NCBI GenBank assembly: GCA_022822185.1
Contig: JAJECE010000087.1
Location: 1-38,129 of the forward strand
Length of the DNA: 38,129 bases
Origin: Rhodothermales bacterium
GTDB taxonomy: Bacteria; Bacteroidota; Rhodothermia; Rhodothermales; Bin80
Direction of reading: 5' to 3'
The position numbers and the translations under genes were made by a program. Positions 8,371 through 16,713 of this stretch are shown piece by piece; positions within the stretch are counted from its first letter, which is position 1, and each line of letters starts with the position of its first letter. The notes beneath the pieces are model-generated. The model was not told where the DNA came from and searched no databases. It saw only the letters and a list, made by a program, of their open reading frames with translations.

Positions 8371-10485
8371 TCAGGAATTGGCCGTAGAAGTAAGTGCCAC
8401 AGGATAAACATTCCCACTGCCCGAATATCTTAAAAGAGCCGCTGCAATTGTAAACGTTGCGCCAGAATCTACCGTATCGTCAATTAAAAAAACAGGGTCA
8501 CTTGGAATGCTTGTATTTCCAATTCTAAAAGCTCCGTCTAGATTGTTGAATTGACGAAATGGGTTCCTCTGTTGCTTTTGAGGTTCGCTACTGCCAGTGG
8601 CAATCAACGCTTCAATAAACGGCAACATCATTTTCGCCGCAAGTCGTTCGGAAAACGAACGTACCAAAACAGGATTTCTGGCTGACGGTATGCAGGTCAT
8701 CCATTTTGGAAACGGTGCTGGATGCCACCGAACCGTTATCATTTCCGCAACTGCCTCTACGAGTTGATCGTCAAAATAGCCGGCATTCTTGCCCTCCTTA
8801 ACGAGTCCACCCCAACCAGCATCTGCCCAGCGCGACAAAACTCTTCCCTCGGATGCGACTAGGTGATACTGCAAAGACCCAAAAAGGCCGTATCCGGGAC
8901 ATGCACCGGTGGGTATTTTTCTGAGAGGTCTAATCGGGAATTCCGATTTCTTCAGGAAGTCCAGCGTCTGAAGCATGAGTTTCTCGCTAAATTCTGGATT
9001 GACAGGGAATCTGCCGGTGCAGTTCTCACAGCAGCCACAATCTTGAATATCAGAGTCATTCAGGGCTCGCTGCAAAAATGCCATCCGACAATCTTTCGTG
9101 CGGATATACCTCTGGATCTGCTTCCATTCCGCTTCTCTTTGCTGACTGAGCCGCTGAATTGCAGATTTATCCATCGTAAAGTGCACAGGAGTACCTCTCC
9201 ATTTACCATCTATCTCAACAATTGGGGATTGAGTCTGTACAGACAGGTACTTGATAATTTGCTCAATCTGTTTTTGACTTAGATTTAATTCTGACTCAAT
9301 TTCTGATTCTTTTACACCATCGCGCCCCCGTACAAAAGCTAGAAAACGATCTACAATGTCCTCTGAGGGGAAAGCGTTGTTCCGAAAGAATTCAATGATT
9401 TCAGCATCTTCTTCACCGGACAGTAATACACCCGCTGCCTTAGGTAAAGCGCGACCTGCGCGCCCTACTTGTTGATAATATGCTATTACTGACCCTGGAG
9501 TTTGATAATGGATCACAAAGCCAACATCAGGTTTGTCATAACCCATCCCAAGTGCAGTGGTTGCAACCAGTACTTTGACCTTATTCTCAAGGAACAAATC
9601 CTCAATATGTCTACGATAGTCATCGCTGTTTTTAAACTCATTATCCACCATCCCTGCGTAATAACTGCACGCATTAATCCCCACGGATTTGAGCCATTTT
9701 TCCACGCTTATTGCATCTCTCTTTGTGAGTACATACACAATACCCGTTCCGTTAAGGTTTGGAATTTGCTCTGCCAACCAAGCCATACGTGATGCTTGAT
9801 CGGGAATAATAATCGCCTGGAGTTCCAGGCTTTCACGAGTAAGCTTTCCTCTCTTAACGATAATGTTACCCAACTGCTGCTTAATATCATTAACGACCCT
9901 GTCATTTGCGGTAGCCGTAGTTCCAACTACCGGTAGATTCGGGGGGAGTTGCTTAAGTAAAGCTACAATTCTACGATAATCCGGCCTGAAATCATGTCCC
10001 CAATCAGAAATGCAATGCGCTTCGTCTACGACAATTAATCCAAAACTTACCAACTGTACTACTTTGCTCTGAAATCTTTCCTTTGCGAGACGTTCTGGAG
10101 AAACCAGAAGTAAATCAACCGTATTCCCGTATAAGTCTTTTTCAATTGTATCCCATTGCCGGTAAGTAGATGAGTTAATTGCCCTCGCATTCAAATTGAT
10201 GCGCCTTGCGGCCATTACCTGATTTCTCATCAATGCTAAGAGTGGCGAGATAATGAGAGTAGGTCCGCGTCCTTGATCTCTCAATATCCGGGTAGCTAGG
10301 AAATAGACCATGCTCTTCCCCCACCCCGTACGCTGCACAACCAATACACGGCTACGATCATTCACTAATGCATCAATTGACTCCCACTGCCCTTCACGAA
10401 ATCGGGCATTCGGATTACCCAGGCTGCGTTGTAACAATTGCTCAGCATTGTTTCGCGGGGATTTAATGGGATCGGAACGTTTCAT
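8371..10485 (-). CDS. RecQ-type helicase fused to a ComF-like phosphoribosyltransferase domain
   Basis: A 704-residue fusion. Residues 30-350 are a RecQ helicase core: Walker A variant QRTGWGKS (51-58; usual RecQ has a P-T-G-x-G-K-S form), VVDEAH (152-157), GTTATA (188-193) and QQVGRAGR (338-345). A zinc-binding cluster follows (C466, C483, C485, C486, C489). The C-terminal 110 residues form a phosphoribosyltransferase-like domain: NPFRQFNNLDGAF (641-653) recalls ComFC, and the PRPP loop DDTVDSGAT is at 669-677. The HRDC domain of long RecQ proteins is not evident. A helicase with a ComF-like tail beside a DprA-like gene resembles the ComFA-ComFC-DprA set of transformation and the ShosTA pair. 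It probably acts on DNA ends or single-stranded DNA; whether the phosphoribosyltransferase is catalytic is unknown. Confidence 0.85.
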   Translation of the reverse strand: MKRSDPIKSPRNNAEQLLQRSLGNPNARFREGQWESIDALVNDRSRVLVVQRTGWGKSMVYFLATRILRDQGRGPTLIISPLLALMRNQVMAARRINLNARAINSSTYRQWDTIEKDLYGNTVDLLLVSPERLAKERFQSKVVQLVSFGLIVVDEAHCISDWGHDFRPDYRRIVALLKQLPPNLPVVGTTATANDRVVNDIKQQLGNIIVKRGKLTRESLELQAIIIPDQASRMAWLAEQIPNLNGTGIVYVLTKRDAISVEKWLKSVGINACSYYAGMVDNEFKNSDDYRRHIEDLFLENKVKVLVATTALGMGYDKPDVGFVIHYQTPGSVIAYYQQVGRAGRALPKAAGVLLSGEEDAEIIEFFRNNAFPSEDIVDRFLAFVRGRDGVKESEIESELNLSQKQIEQIIKYLSVQTQSPIVEIDGKWRGTPVHFTMDKSAIQRLSQQREAEWKQIQRYIRTKDCRMAFLQRALNDSDIQDCGCCENCTGRFPVNPEFSEKLMLQTLDFLKKSEFPIRPLRKIPTGACPGYGLFGSLQYHLVASEGRVLSRWADAGWGGLVKEGKNAGYFDDQLVEAVAEMITVRWHPAPFPKWMTCIPSARNPVLVRSFSERLAAKMMLPFIEALIATGSSEPQKQQRNPFRQFNNLDGAFRIGNTSIPSDPVFLIDDTVDSGATFTIAAALLRYSGSGNVYPVALTSTANS

Positions 10486-10791
10486 TTTAGCAGGGGACTT
10501 CTACGATGATATGCTGAAACAATCTGTCTACGGAAACTTGTGTTTAGGGGCTAATTTTGGATGTGGTCACCATCAACGAAATGTGTTCAGAATTGCTCTA
10601 CCCCGTTCCTCTACTGCTATGAGACGGCCACAGATTGACTGACAAAAGTCTGCAGGCGCATGCCTGCATGATGCGCCATCCGACAATAAAGACCGAACAC
10701 GCCCTCCACAAAGCTCCGACCAAACGCCTACTTGGTGTCGCATTTCCATAGACTTCAAATTTACAGCGTGAGGTGATGAGTTGGCATTTTA
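10486..10791. other. 306-base gap between Res and RecQ genes, with a small hairpin
   Basis: No convincing gene is seen. A perfect 7-base stem TGCAGGC/TGCCTGCA-type hairpin lies at 10651-10668 (stem TGCAGGC and GCCTGCA, four-base loop). Read on the minus strand, it is followed within a few bases by ACTTTTG. It could end the mod-res transcript, leaving the rest of the gap as the promoter region of the recQ-dprA pair. The U-run is short, so this is tentative. Confidence 0.35.
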
Positions 10792-13347
10792 CTACTCGAA
10801 TCTCTTTTCAGATTTACGGTCATCGGAAAAGAGTATTCCGTTCAGTCGTTCTTCCCACTTATCTTCGTCTACAACCTCAAAACGCACTCCCCTTCCGTGC
10901 ATTGCTGGAGCAAACTTGCTCCAGTCTGCCCTCTGTGCATGCTCATTACAAATGTCGAACACTGATCGCTTGTAATCGGAATCCTCTGATTTCGTTAAAT
11001 GAAGTCCCTTCGTTTCCACCACAAATACCTCATGAAATTCATCCTTTTGCTCAAATTCTTCGTCCTTTAGGGTCATGATGAAATCTGCATAGATTCGATG
11101 CGGGCGCCAGCCCTGCACGAAATAATCCTTGCGGGGGCGATTGCGGTACCAGAAAAATAACCGCGCCTGCTGATCTAAATAGGTCGCCACCTTATTCTCG
11201 AGTTTATTCAGGTCATCTTCTGGAATTACGTCAAATAGACTCAGTTGATATTGGGAGCCGTCTTCCCGATTCGCCCGCTTCACTTTCGGCATATCAATTT
11301 CCTCCGGCGGGCGATTGAACTCTAGTTCTTCTGCCACAATGAGAAATCGGACCGTCTCCGACTCTAACAGAGAATGAAAAACCATTCTGGACAATCGGTC
11401 ACGTTCTCGCTCAAGAACATGACGAAACTGCTCCAGAATAAAACCATAATTGGATGCCACATACTCAAGTGGATGACGCTCAAGTAGAGCCTCGAAAGTC
11501 CGTTGAACCAAATCATAGCCATGCCAAGGATTCGGCACCAAATCAAGAATGTGACTCGCTGCGGTTACGTAGTCTATGACGCGGTCATTCCCGGAATCCA
11601 CTAAATTTTCGATCCGTACCGGCTCATTAAGACTCATACGTAACAGAACATTCTCCGCTTTCCTTTCGCTGATACTCAGGGTGCTGAGAGTTGAGATATC
11701 AATCTCTTTCCACGGTAATCGTGAAAGAATATCCGTCTCGTATTGAACCAGCCTCCACCCGCCCCTGTCTTGAATCATAAAAGCTGGAAGGATCAGATTC
11801 CGAGCTGCTGCACGAAAACGAGGCCTTTGTCGAGTTTTTAGCCGCTCCGTGGGTTTGATTACATCATTATTTTCCACGATTCTCCCCTCTAGCCCCTGCA
11901 ATCCCTCAAGTCCGAATCCTTTCCTGACTTCACGCAAAAGATCTCTCCCACGCCGACTAAAACAAAAGACATAACTCTCGTCCAACCAAGGTACACCTGT
12001 CTTGTGTGCATAGGGTTGGCGCAGGATCCGGCCCACAAGCTGGGTTAAACCCGTACGAGATGTTGGATTCGTGAGAATCGTTAAGACATAAGCAAACGAA
12101 CAATCCCAACCTTCCTGCAATGCCTGCTTGGTAATGATGAATCGAATCTCACAATTACGGGACATCAGACCGCCTGTGTCATCCACTTCTTTAAGTTCGT
12201 CCCTCCCACTTGTCTTAACCGCTATATGCTCTGATCTAATTCCATGGCACTCCAATAAATATTCTCGAACATCCTCCGTGTGAATATACTCTGGCTTTCT
12301 CTGTCCCCGTCCCGTTCGCTCCACCTGTATCACACAGATCGGCCGAATATAGATGCCCGACTCGGCCTCGTAGCGCCGTGCTTCCGATTCAAGAATTTCA
12401 CGGTGATGGACTGACTCCAATAGCGTGTCACGCCAATCGCCGCTTTCCTTGTTTTGAATATGAAGGTCAAGCTTGATCATTTCCTCGGCGTTAAGTTCTA
12501 CACCTCGGATCTCTACCAAAACATTAGAAAGATCGGTAGGAGTGGCAGAAAGTTCTACAACCATGCAAGGATTAAACCCCTCCAACGTCATTTTTGCATT
12601 GCTACTGTATGCTTTATGCCCTTCGTCGAGGATAATCAACGGCCTTAAAAGACGTATGGTATTTCCAAGTGAAGTCTTAACCAGTCGACCACCGAATCCG
12701 GCCTGCTGCTCAAACGTGTCAAGGTTGGGATGACTTTTCAGTAATTCTTCATGTGCTGAAGGATGATCAGCATCAGGGAAGAATCGGTCAAATGCCCCGC
12801 TGTCTTGATATATTCTGAGCTTATCTCTCTGCGTTAGTCCACGATTGGCCGAAGGGAGCATCAGCAGGAGAACACAAAGATTTTCTGCGACATCCTGTGG
12901 GCTAAAAGATGAAGTCTTCTCAAAAATACGAGTTCGCTGTCCAGATGAAAGATCAATCTGCTGACGGTAAGGATGATCTAAGTCCTTTAGCGCTTTGAGA
13001 GTTTGTCTGTAGATCTGGGTTGTAGGTACAATCCATAGCACCAGTCCACGCCGGCTATGTCGAAAATGTGTGTTCACAAGATCAATCACACGGGTTGCAA
13101 GCAACGTTTTTCCACCGCCAGTCGGGATTTTGAGACAAAAGAAAGGAAGACGCTCCCCTAGTCCATTCAGACGGCTGTTGTATCTCCTATAGGGCAAGAT
13201 TTTTTCCCAGGCCCGCTCCACCCAATTGAATCCCCACTCAGGATCATGGCTCCTGGCTTGATGATCCTTTTCCCTAGCCTCCGATAAGTGTTGCAAAAAA
13301 CTGGTGACCGCGGCCAGGGTCTGCTTTTGGTAATCCTTCAGAATCAT
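10792..13347 (-). CDS. res: Type III-like restriction helicase-nuclease (Res)
   Basis: An 851-residue superfamily 2 helicase with a C-terminal nuclease. PTGGGKT (75-81) is Walker A, DEGH (241-244) is the DExH box, SATP (267-270) is motif III, KQALQEGWDCSFA (407-419) is motif V and QLVGRILRQP (436-445) is motif VI. Near the C-terminus, D755 in YADFIM and E778-x-K780 in VVETKG form a PD-(D/E)xK nuclease core, as in EcoP1I-type Res subunits. Such enzymes translocate or signal along DNA from unmethylated sites and cut after two complexes meet. It starts 5 bases after the mod stop, so the pair is one operon and very likely one enzyme. It is somewhat shorter than classical Res proteins, but all motifs are intact. 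Confidence 0.88.
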   Translation of the reverse strand: MILKDYQKQTLAAVTSFLQHLSEAREKDHQARSHDPEWGFNWVERAWEKILPYRRYNSRLNGLGERLPFFCLKIPTGGGKTLLATRVIDLVNTHFRHSRRGLVLWIVPTTQIYRQTLKALKDLDHPYRQQIDLSSGQRTRIFEKTSSFSPQDVAENLCVLLLMLPSANRGLTQRDKLRIYQDSGAFDRFFPDADHPSAHEELLKSHPNLDTFEQQAGFGGRLVKTSLGNTIRLLRPLIILDEGHKAYSSNAKMTLEGFNPCMVVELSATPTDLSNVLVEIRGVELNAEEMIKLDLHIQNKESGDWRDTLLESVHHREILESEARRYEAESGIYIRPICVIQVERTGRGQRKPEYIHTEDVREYLLECHGIRSEHIAVKTSGRDELKEVDDTGGLMSRNCEIRFIITKQALQEGWDCSFAYVLTILTNPTSRTGLTQLVGRILRQPYAHKTGVPWLDESYVFCFSRRGRDLLREVRKGFGLEGLQGLEGRIVENNDVIKPTERLKTRQRPRFRAAARNLILPAFMIQDRGGWRLVQYETDILSRLPWKEIDISTLSTLSISERKAENVLLRMSLNEPVRIENLVDSGNDRVIDYVTAASHILDLVPNPWHGYDLVQRTFEALLERHPLEYVASNYGFILEQFRHVLERERDRLSRMVFHSLLESETVRFLIVAEELEFNRPPEEIDMPKVKRANREDGSQYQLSLFDVIPEDDLNKLENKVATYLDQQARLFFWYRNRPRKDYFVQGWRPHRIYADFIMTLKDEEFEQKDEFHEVFVVETKGLHLTKSEDSDYKRSVFDICNEHAQRADWSKFAPAMHGRGVRFEVVDEDKWEERLNGILFSDDRKSEKRFE

Positions 13348-13352
13348 GCTTC

Positions 13353-14945
13353 CTAACGGCCAATCGCTTTGTATATTTGATAAGGCAACTGCTGGAAGTC
13401 AATACTGTACTGGTGCAGAAACTCTCGGTCCAGGTATTTGACCGGTGCGAAGACGAGCTTTCTTCTTGATCCTGAAGGCAGTTCACGGGCCACTTTTAAC
13501 GAAAGTGCAAGCGTCTTGAGTGTCTCCACATCAGGCTCATAAAATAGGAACACATCATGAGAGGCTGTCCGCCCGATAAACCTAGTATCGCTGTTGATCA
13601 CATCAGGGTCAAACTCCTGTCCGGTTGCGGTAAAGAAGACATATGAAGCCAATTCTTCCCAGACGGGAAGATGGGATCCATTGAGAAGCGATTTCTTCTG
13701 CATGGGCTGCCCTAACTCAAAATAACTGAATGTACCTCCAAGTCCGGCCCTAAGAATTTCATCTTTAGCACTGGGAACCCCCTGAATAACACGCCGGACA
13801 CGCTCGGCGGTCGTAGAGTCGGCATAATCCTCACATTCAACTAAAATGAAACGTCTATTTCCGTCATCTTCCCGATTTTGAGCAAGTACAGCATGAGCGG
13901 TAGTTCCAGATCCGGCAAAAGAGTCAAGAATGATGGAGTCAGGGTCCGTGGAAAGAAGGATGATTTTTCTAATTAAATCCGTTGGCTTCGGAGTTGGAAA
14001 CACATTCTTCTTCCCGAAGATCTGATTCAGTTCCTGTGTTGCATTCGTTGCTGTTCCAACATCTTGCCAGATCGTAGAAATTGAACGCCCCTTCTCCTTG
14101 GCTTCATCTAAATATCGCTTATAGCAAGGTTTGGCCCGGCCACTTCTCCCAAACACGATGCGCCCTTCCTCAAACGCTTTTTTATACTTCTCTTTGCTAA
14201 ATCGCCAACACCTGCCTGGAGGTGGATAATATCCCTTACCAGTTGTTGGATTGACAATTTCGTAGGTCAGGTTCGGGCGTATATTGGGAGCATCCATGGG
14301 ATCAAGCGTCCAGGGGCCACGCGGATCATTGTCGGGATTCGAGAAAACATCCCCATTAACAGGTAATGCACGGATTTCAAACTGATCTGTCTTCGTGTAT
14401 GCCAGGATATGATTATGGCTAAGAGATACTCTAATGTCATTCTGTTTGCTTTTCCGGTGATGCCATACAATGCTCACAAAAAAGTTCTCCTCGCCAAATA
14501 TCTCGTCCATCAAACAGCGCAGATGATGCACCTCATTGTCATCAATGGAGACGAAAATCACCCCGTCTTCGCTGAGTAATTCTCGGAGCAGCTTCAGGCG
14601 TGGCATCATCATACTGCACCACTTGTCGTGTCTTGTCAGGTCGTCGCGATCCACAACCTTGCCAATCCAGTCCTGAATCAGGGGGGAGTTCACCCCATCA
14701 CTATATACCCAGCCCTCATTGCCCGTATTATAGGGTGGATCAATGTAGATGCATTTTACTTTTCCACGATAGATTGATAAAAGAGACTTCAGAGCCGCAA
14801 GATTATCTCCATGAATGACGAGATTGTCGTGTAGACTTGCCTTATCACTTAAGCCCTTTTCTCGCATTGGCAGCAGTTCATGAAAAGGGACGGACAAATG
14901 GTGATTCTCCACCAGTGATTTCCCCTTGAATTCCATCTTCGGCAT
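13353..14945 (-). CDS. mod: Type III-like DNA adenine methyltransferase (Mod)
   Basis: A beta-class methyltransferase of 530 residues from the chosen start. IDPPYNTG is the catalytic DPPY motif, and SFAGSGTTAHAV about 270 residues later is the SAM-binding motif; this order defines the beta class. The segment between them holds the target-recognition region. The start ATG at 14945 gives MPKMEFKGKSLVENHHL, which matches the usual N-terminus of Mod proteins (K-x-x-V-x-N-H-H). A longer reading from GTG at 15032 would add 29 residues with no family support. Mod modifies adenine at N6 in an asymmetric site and gives Res its specificity. The res gene follows after 5 bases. Confidence 0.87.
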   Translation of the reverse strand: MPKMEFKGKSLVENHHLSVPFHELLPMREKGLSDKASLHDNLVIHGDNLAALKSLLSIYRGKVKCIYIDPPYNTGNEGWVYSDGVNSPLIQDWIGKVVDRDDLTRHDKWCSMMMPRLKLLRELLSEDGVIFVSIDDNEVHHLRCLMDEIFGEENFFVSIVWHHRKSKQNDIRVSLSHNHILAYTKTDQFEIRALPVNGDVFSNPDNDPRGPWTLDPMDAPNIRPNLTYEIVNPTTGKGYYPPPGRCWRFSKEKYKKAFEEGRIVFGRSGRAKPCYKRYLDEAKEKGRSISTIWQDVGTATNATQELNQIFGKKNVFPTPKPTDLIRKIILLSTDPDSIILDSFAGSGTTAHAVLAQNREDDGNRRFILVECEDYADSTTAERVRRVIQGVPSAKDEILRAGLGGTFSYFELGQPMQKKSLLNGSHLPVWEELASYVFFTATGQEFDPDVINSDTRFIGRTASHDVFLFYEPDVETLKTLALSLKVARELPSGSRRKLVFAPVKYLDREFLHQYSIDFQQLPYQIYKAIGR

Positions 14946-15171
14946 GGTGTGCAGTACTGATCCAGTTTTTTCTTCGTGTATGGCCTTCAACAAGCGAATC
15001 GAACTTCGTTCGTGATCTAATTGGCAAAACACAAGTTACGACTATTTACCTTCTCACAAACTATCCGCTGAAAGGATAGATCCCCATTCCCAGAGGCTTA
15101 TCTAACTCGCCGTCTGTAACGGAACCGAAATCATCCGCCAACCCTAAAGTTGAAGGTAACAAAATTTTCAC

Positions 15172-16647
15172 TCAGGAACCGGCTAACCTTTCCCTTACCC
15201 GATCCTGCCACTTCAAAAGCTTTTCCGCCTGCGAGTCATTCAAATTTCCCTGGGGCTCTGTGCAGTCTCTCAACTCATAACTGAAGATCTGATCTGCAGT
15301 TACCTCACGTTTTTCCCGATCCTGCAACTGCCGCCTGCGGCAATAGGCCTCCCAGCGCTCTTTTCCTATACCATCTCGAATTTTCGGGTAATTGCGTGCC
15401 AAGTATCTGAAGATGAGCGGCTCAACGCGGGCATCCTTTGACTGGACTGTACTCCAGTCATAACTTCCCCCCTCCTGTAATACCTCCAGTACATGATTCA
15501 TCAATTTCCGATCCGCCGGATCATCAATAAATCCATCGTACAGAGCTGCATCCGGATCTGCTTGGAGGGAAGAATAATAGCGTCTGGATTCTGTTTCTCT
15601 AGCCTTGATGTACTGTTCGAATGGATTGTAAGATTCCTGTTCAAGAAACTCCTGAACCATCTCATGACGGGTAAAAATGTCGGGCTCCTTCAGCTGTATC
15701 CTATCTAGAACATCCTCAAACGATAGTTCCGGGGATAATAGATTCTCCACTTCGAACCACCCGCAAACAAATGGAGATTGATTGCACTTGAAGGACAAAA
15801 CCGCATTCCAGGCTATAGACTTATCTTCCGATGTCCATTCTTCATAAGGCTTCAACAAAGGAGTTGGATCGTAAAACAGATCAAACGCAAAATCTTTATT
15901 CTTGCGCCTCTTAATTCCCATGTTCGTCAGAAAAGTTGAGCAGTGTCGTTTCGTATGAATCTTTCCACCAGCCGTATAAAGGACCGGGTCACTGGATTCT
16001 ACGATCCGCTGGACCTCCTTCTTGTAGCGCAACTTCAACGCATAATCCCATAGAATCTTCGCCCGCCCATGAATTAACTTCGCCAATTCCCACATATAGA
16101 GGGTATCCTTCTTCGCATCATGCGGCACTATCGATTTCACATCGGAGAGATTTGCAGACGCTAAATCCAACAACCGAAACGAGGGGTGACCATTGTCTTT
16201 TTTCGGCCACTCCTTCAGGGCATCCGGCTGAAGGAGATAGGCGGCCCGCATCAATTCCAGCATATCCCAGCAAGTATTCCCATTCTTCCATGCCCATTCA
16301 TAGGGATCACGCAGGTTGCGATAGAACAGTACGCGGGTGAACTCGTGATCAAAACCCATCCCATTGTAGGCCACGCTACAGGTGCCTTCCTTACTCAACT
16401 CATTATGGATTCTCTCGGCAAACTCTGACTCTGGAACTCCATGGTGATACGCATCCATAGGCATGATTCCGTGAACATTCACTGCACCCGGGCCGATGAG
16501 CGTATCCAGCCCCGGCTGGCATTTCAACTCAATTGGCTCGCCAATGATTTCCAGTTCCTCGTTCGTCCGGAGCCCCCCAAACTGCACAATACGGTCACGG
16601 TGTGGGTTCTTGCCCCAGGTTTCGTAGTCGTACCAGAAAAATGTCAT
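15172..16647 (-). CDS. sbcB: Exonuclease I (single-stranded DNA 3'-5' exonuclease)
   Basis: A 491-residue DEDDh exonuclease close in layout to E. coli ExoI. D7 and E9 lie in WYDYETWG, D100 in AYNGMGFDHEFTR, and H176 and D181 in VPHDAKKDTLY, with the same five-residue spacing as the E. coli H/D pair. NLRDPYEWAWKNGNTCWDML and the SH3-like and helical C-terminal parts follow in order, so the protein is complete. ExoI removes 3' single-stranded tails in recombination and mismatch repair. It sits between dsbD and the Mod/Res genes on the same strand, with gaps of 66 and 139 bases. It may be the first gene of the accessory block rather than a core locus; ExoI is best known from gammaproteobacteria. 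Confidence 0.9.
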   Translation of the reverse strand: MTFFWYDYETWGKNPHRDRIVQFGGLRTNEELEIIGEPIELKCQPGLDTLIGPGAVNVHGIMPMDAYHHGVPESEFAERIHNELSKEGTCSVAYNGMGFDHEFTRVLFYRNLRDPYEWAWKNGNTCWDMLELMRAAYLLQPDALKEWPKKDNGHPSFRLLDLASANLSDVKSIVPHDAKKDTLYMWELAKLIHGRAKILWDYALKLRYKKEVQRIVESSDPVLYTAGGKIHTKRHCSTFLTNMGIKRRKNKDFAFDLFYDPTPLLKPYEEWTSEDKSIAWNAVLSFKCNQSPFVCGWFEVENLLSPELSFEDVLDRIQLKEPDIFTRHEMVQEFLEQESYNPFEQYIKARETESRRYYSSLQADPDAALYDGFIDDPADRKLMNHVLEVLQEGGSYDWSTVQSKDARVEPLIFRYLARNYPKIRDGIGKERWEAYCRRRQLQDREKREVTADQIFSYELRDCTEPQGNLNDSQAEKLLKWQDRVRERLAGS

Positions 16648-16713
16648 CGCACTTCGGTGGATTTGCCAGGAAAATTGTCCGTAATCTGTATAACTGTCGC
16701 CGTATCTCCGGGA

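Noticed and set aside
10573-10758. 61-residue minus-strand reading frame in the Res-RecQ gap
   Set aside because: It overlaps the hairpin, has no recognisable motif, and no ribosome-binding site is evident.
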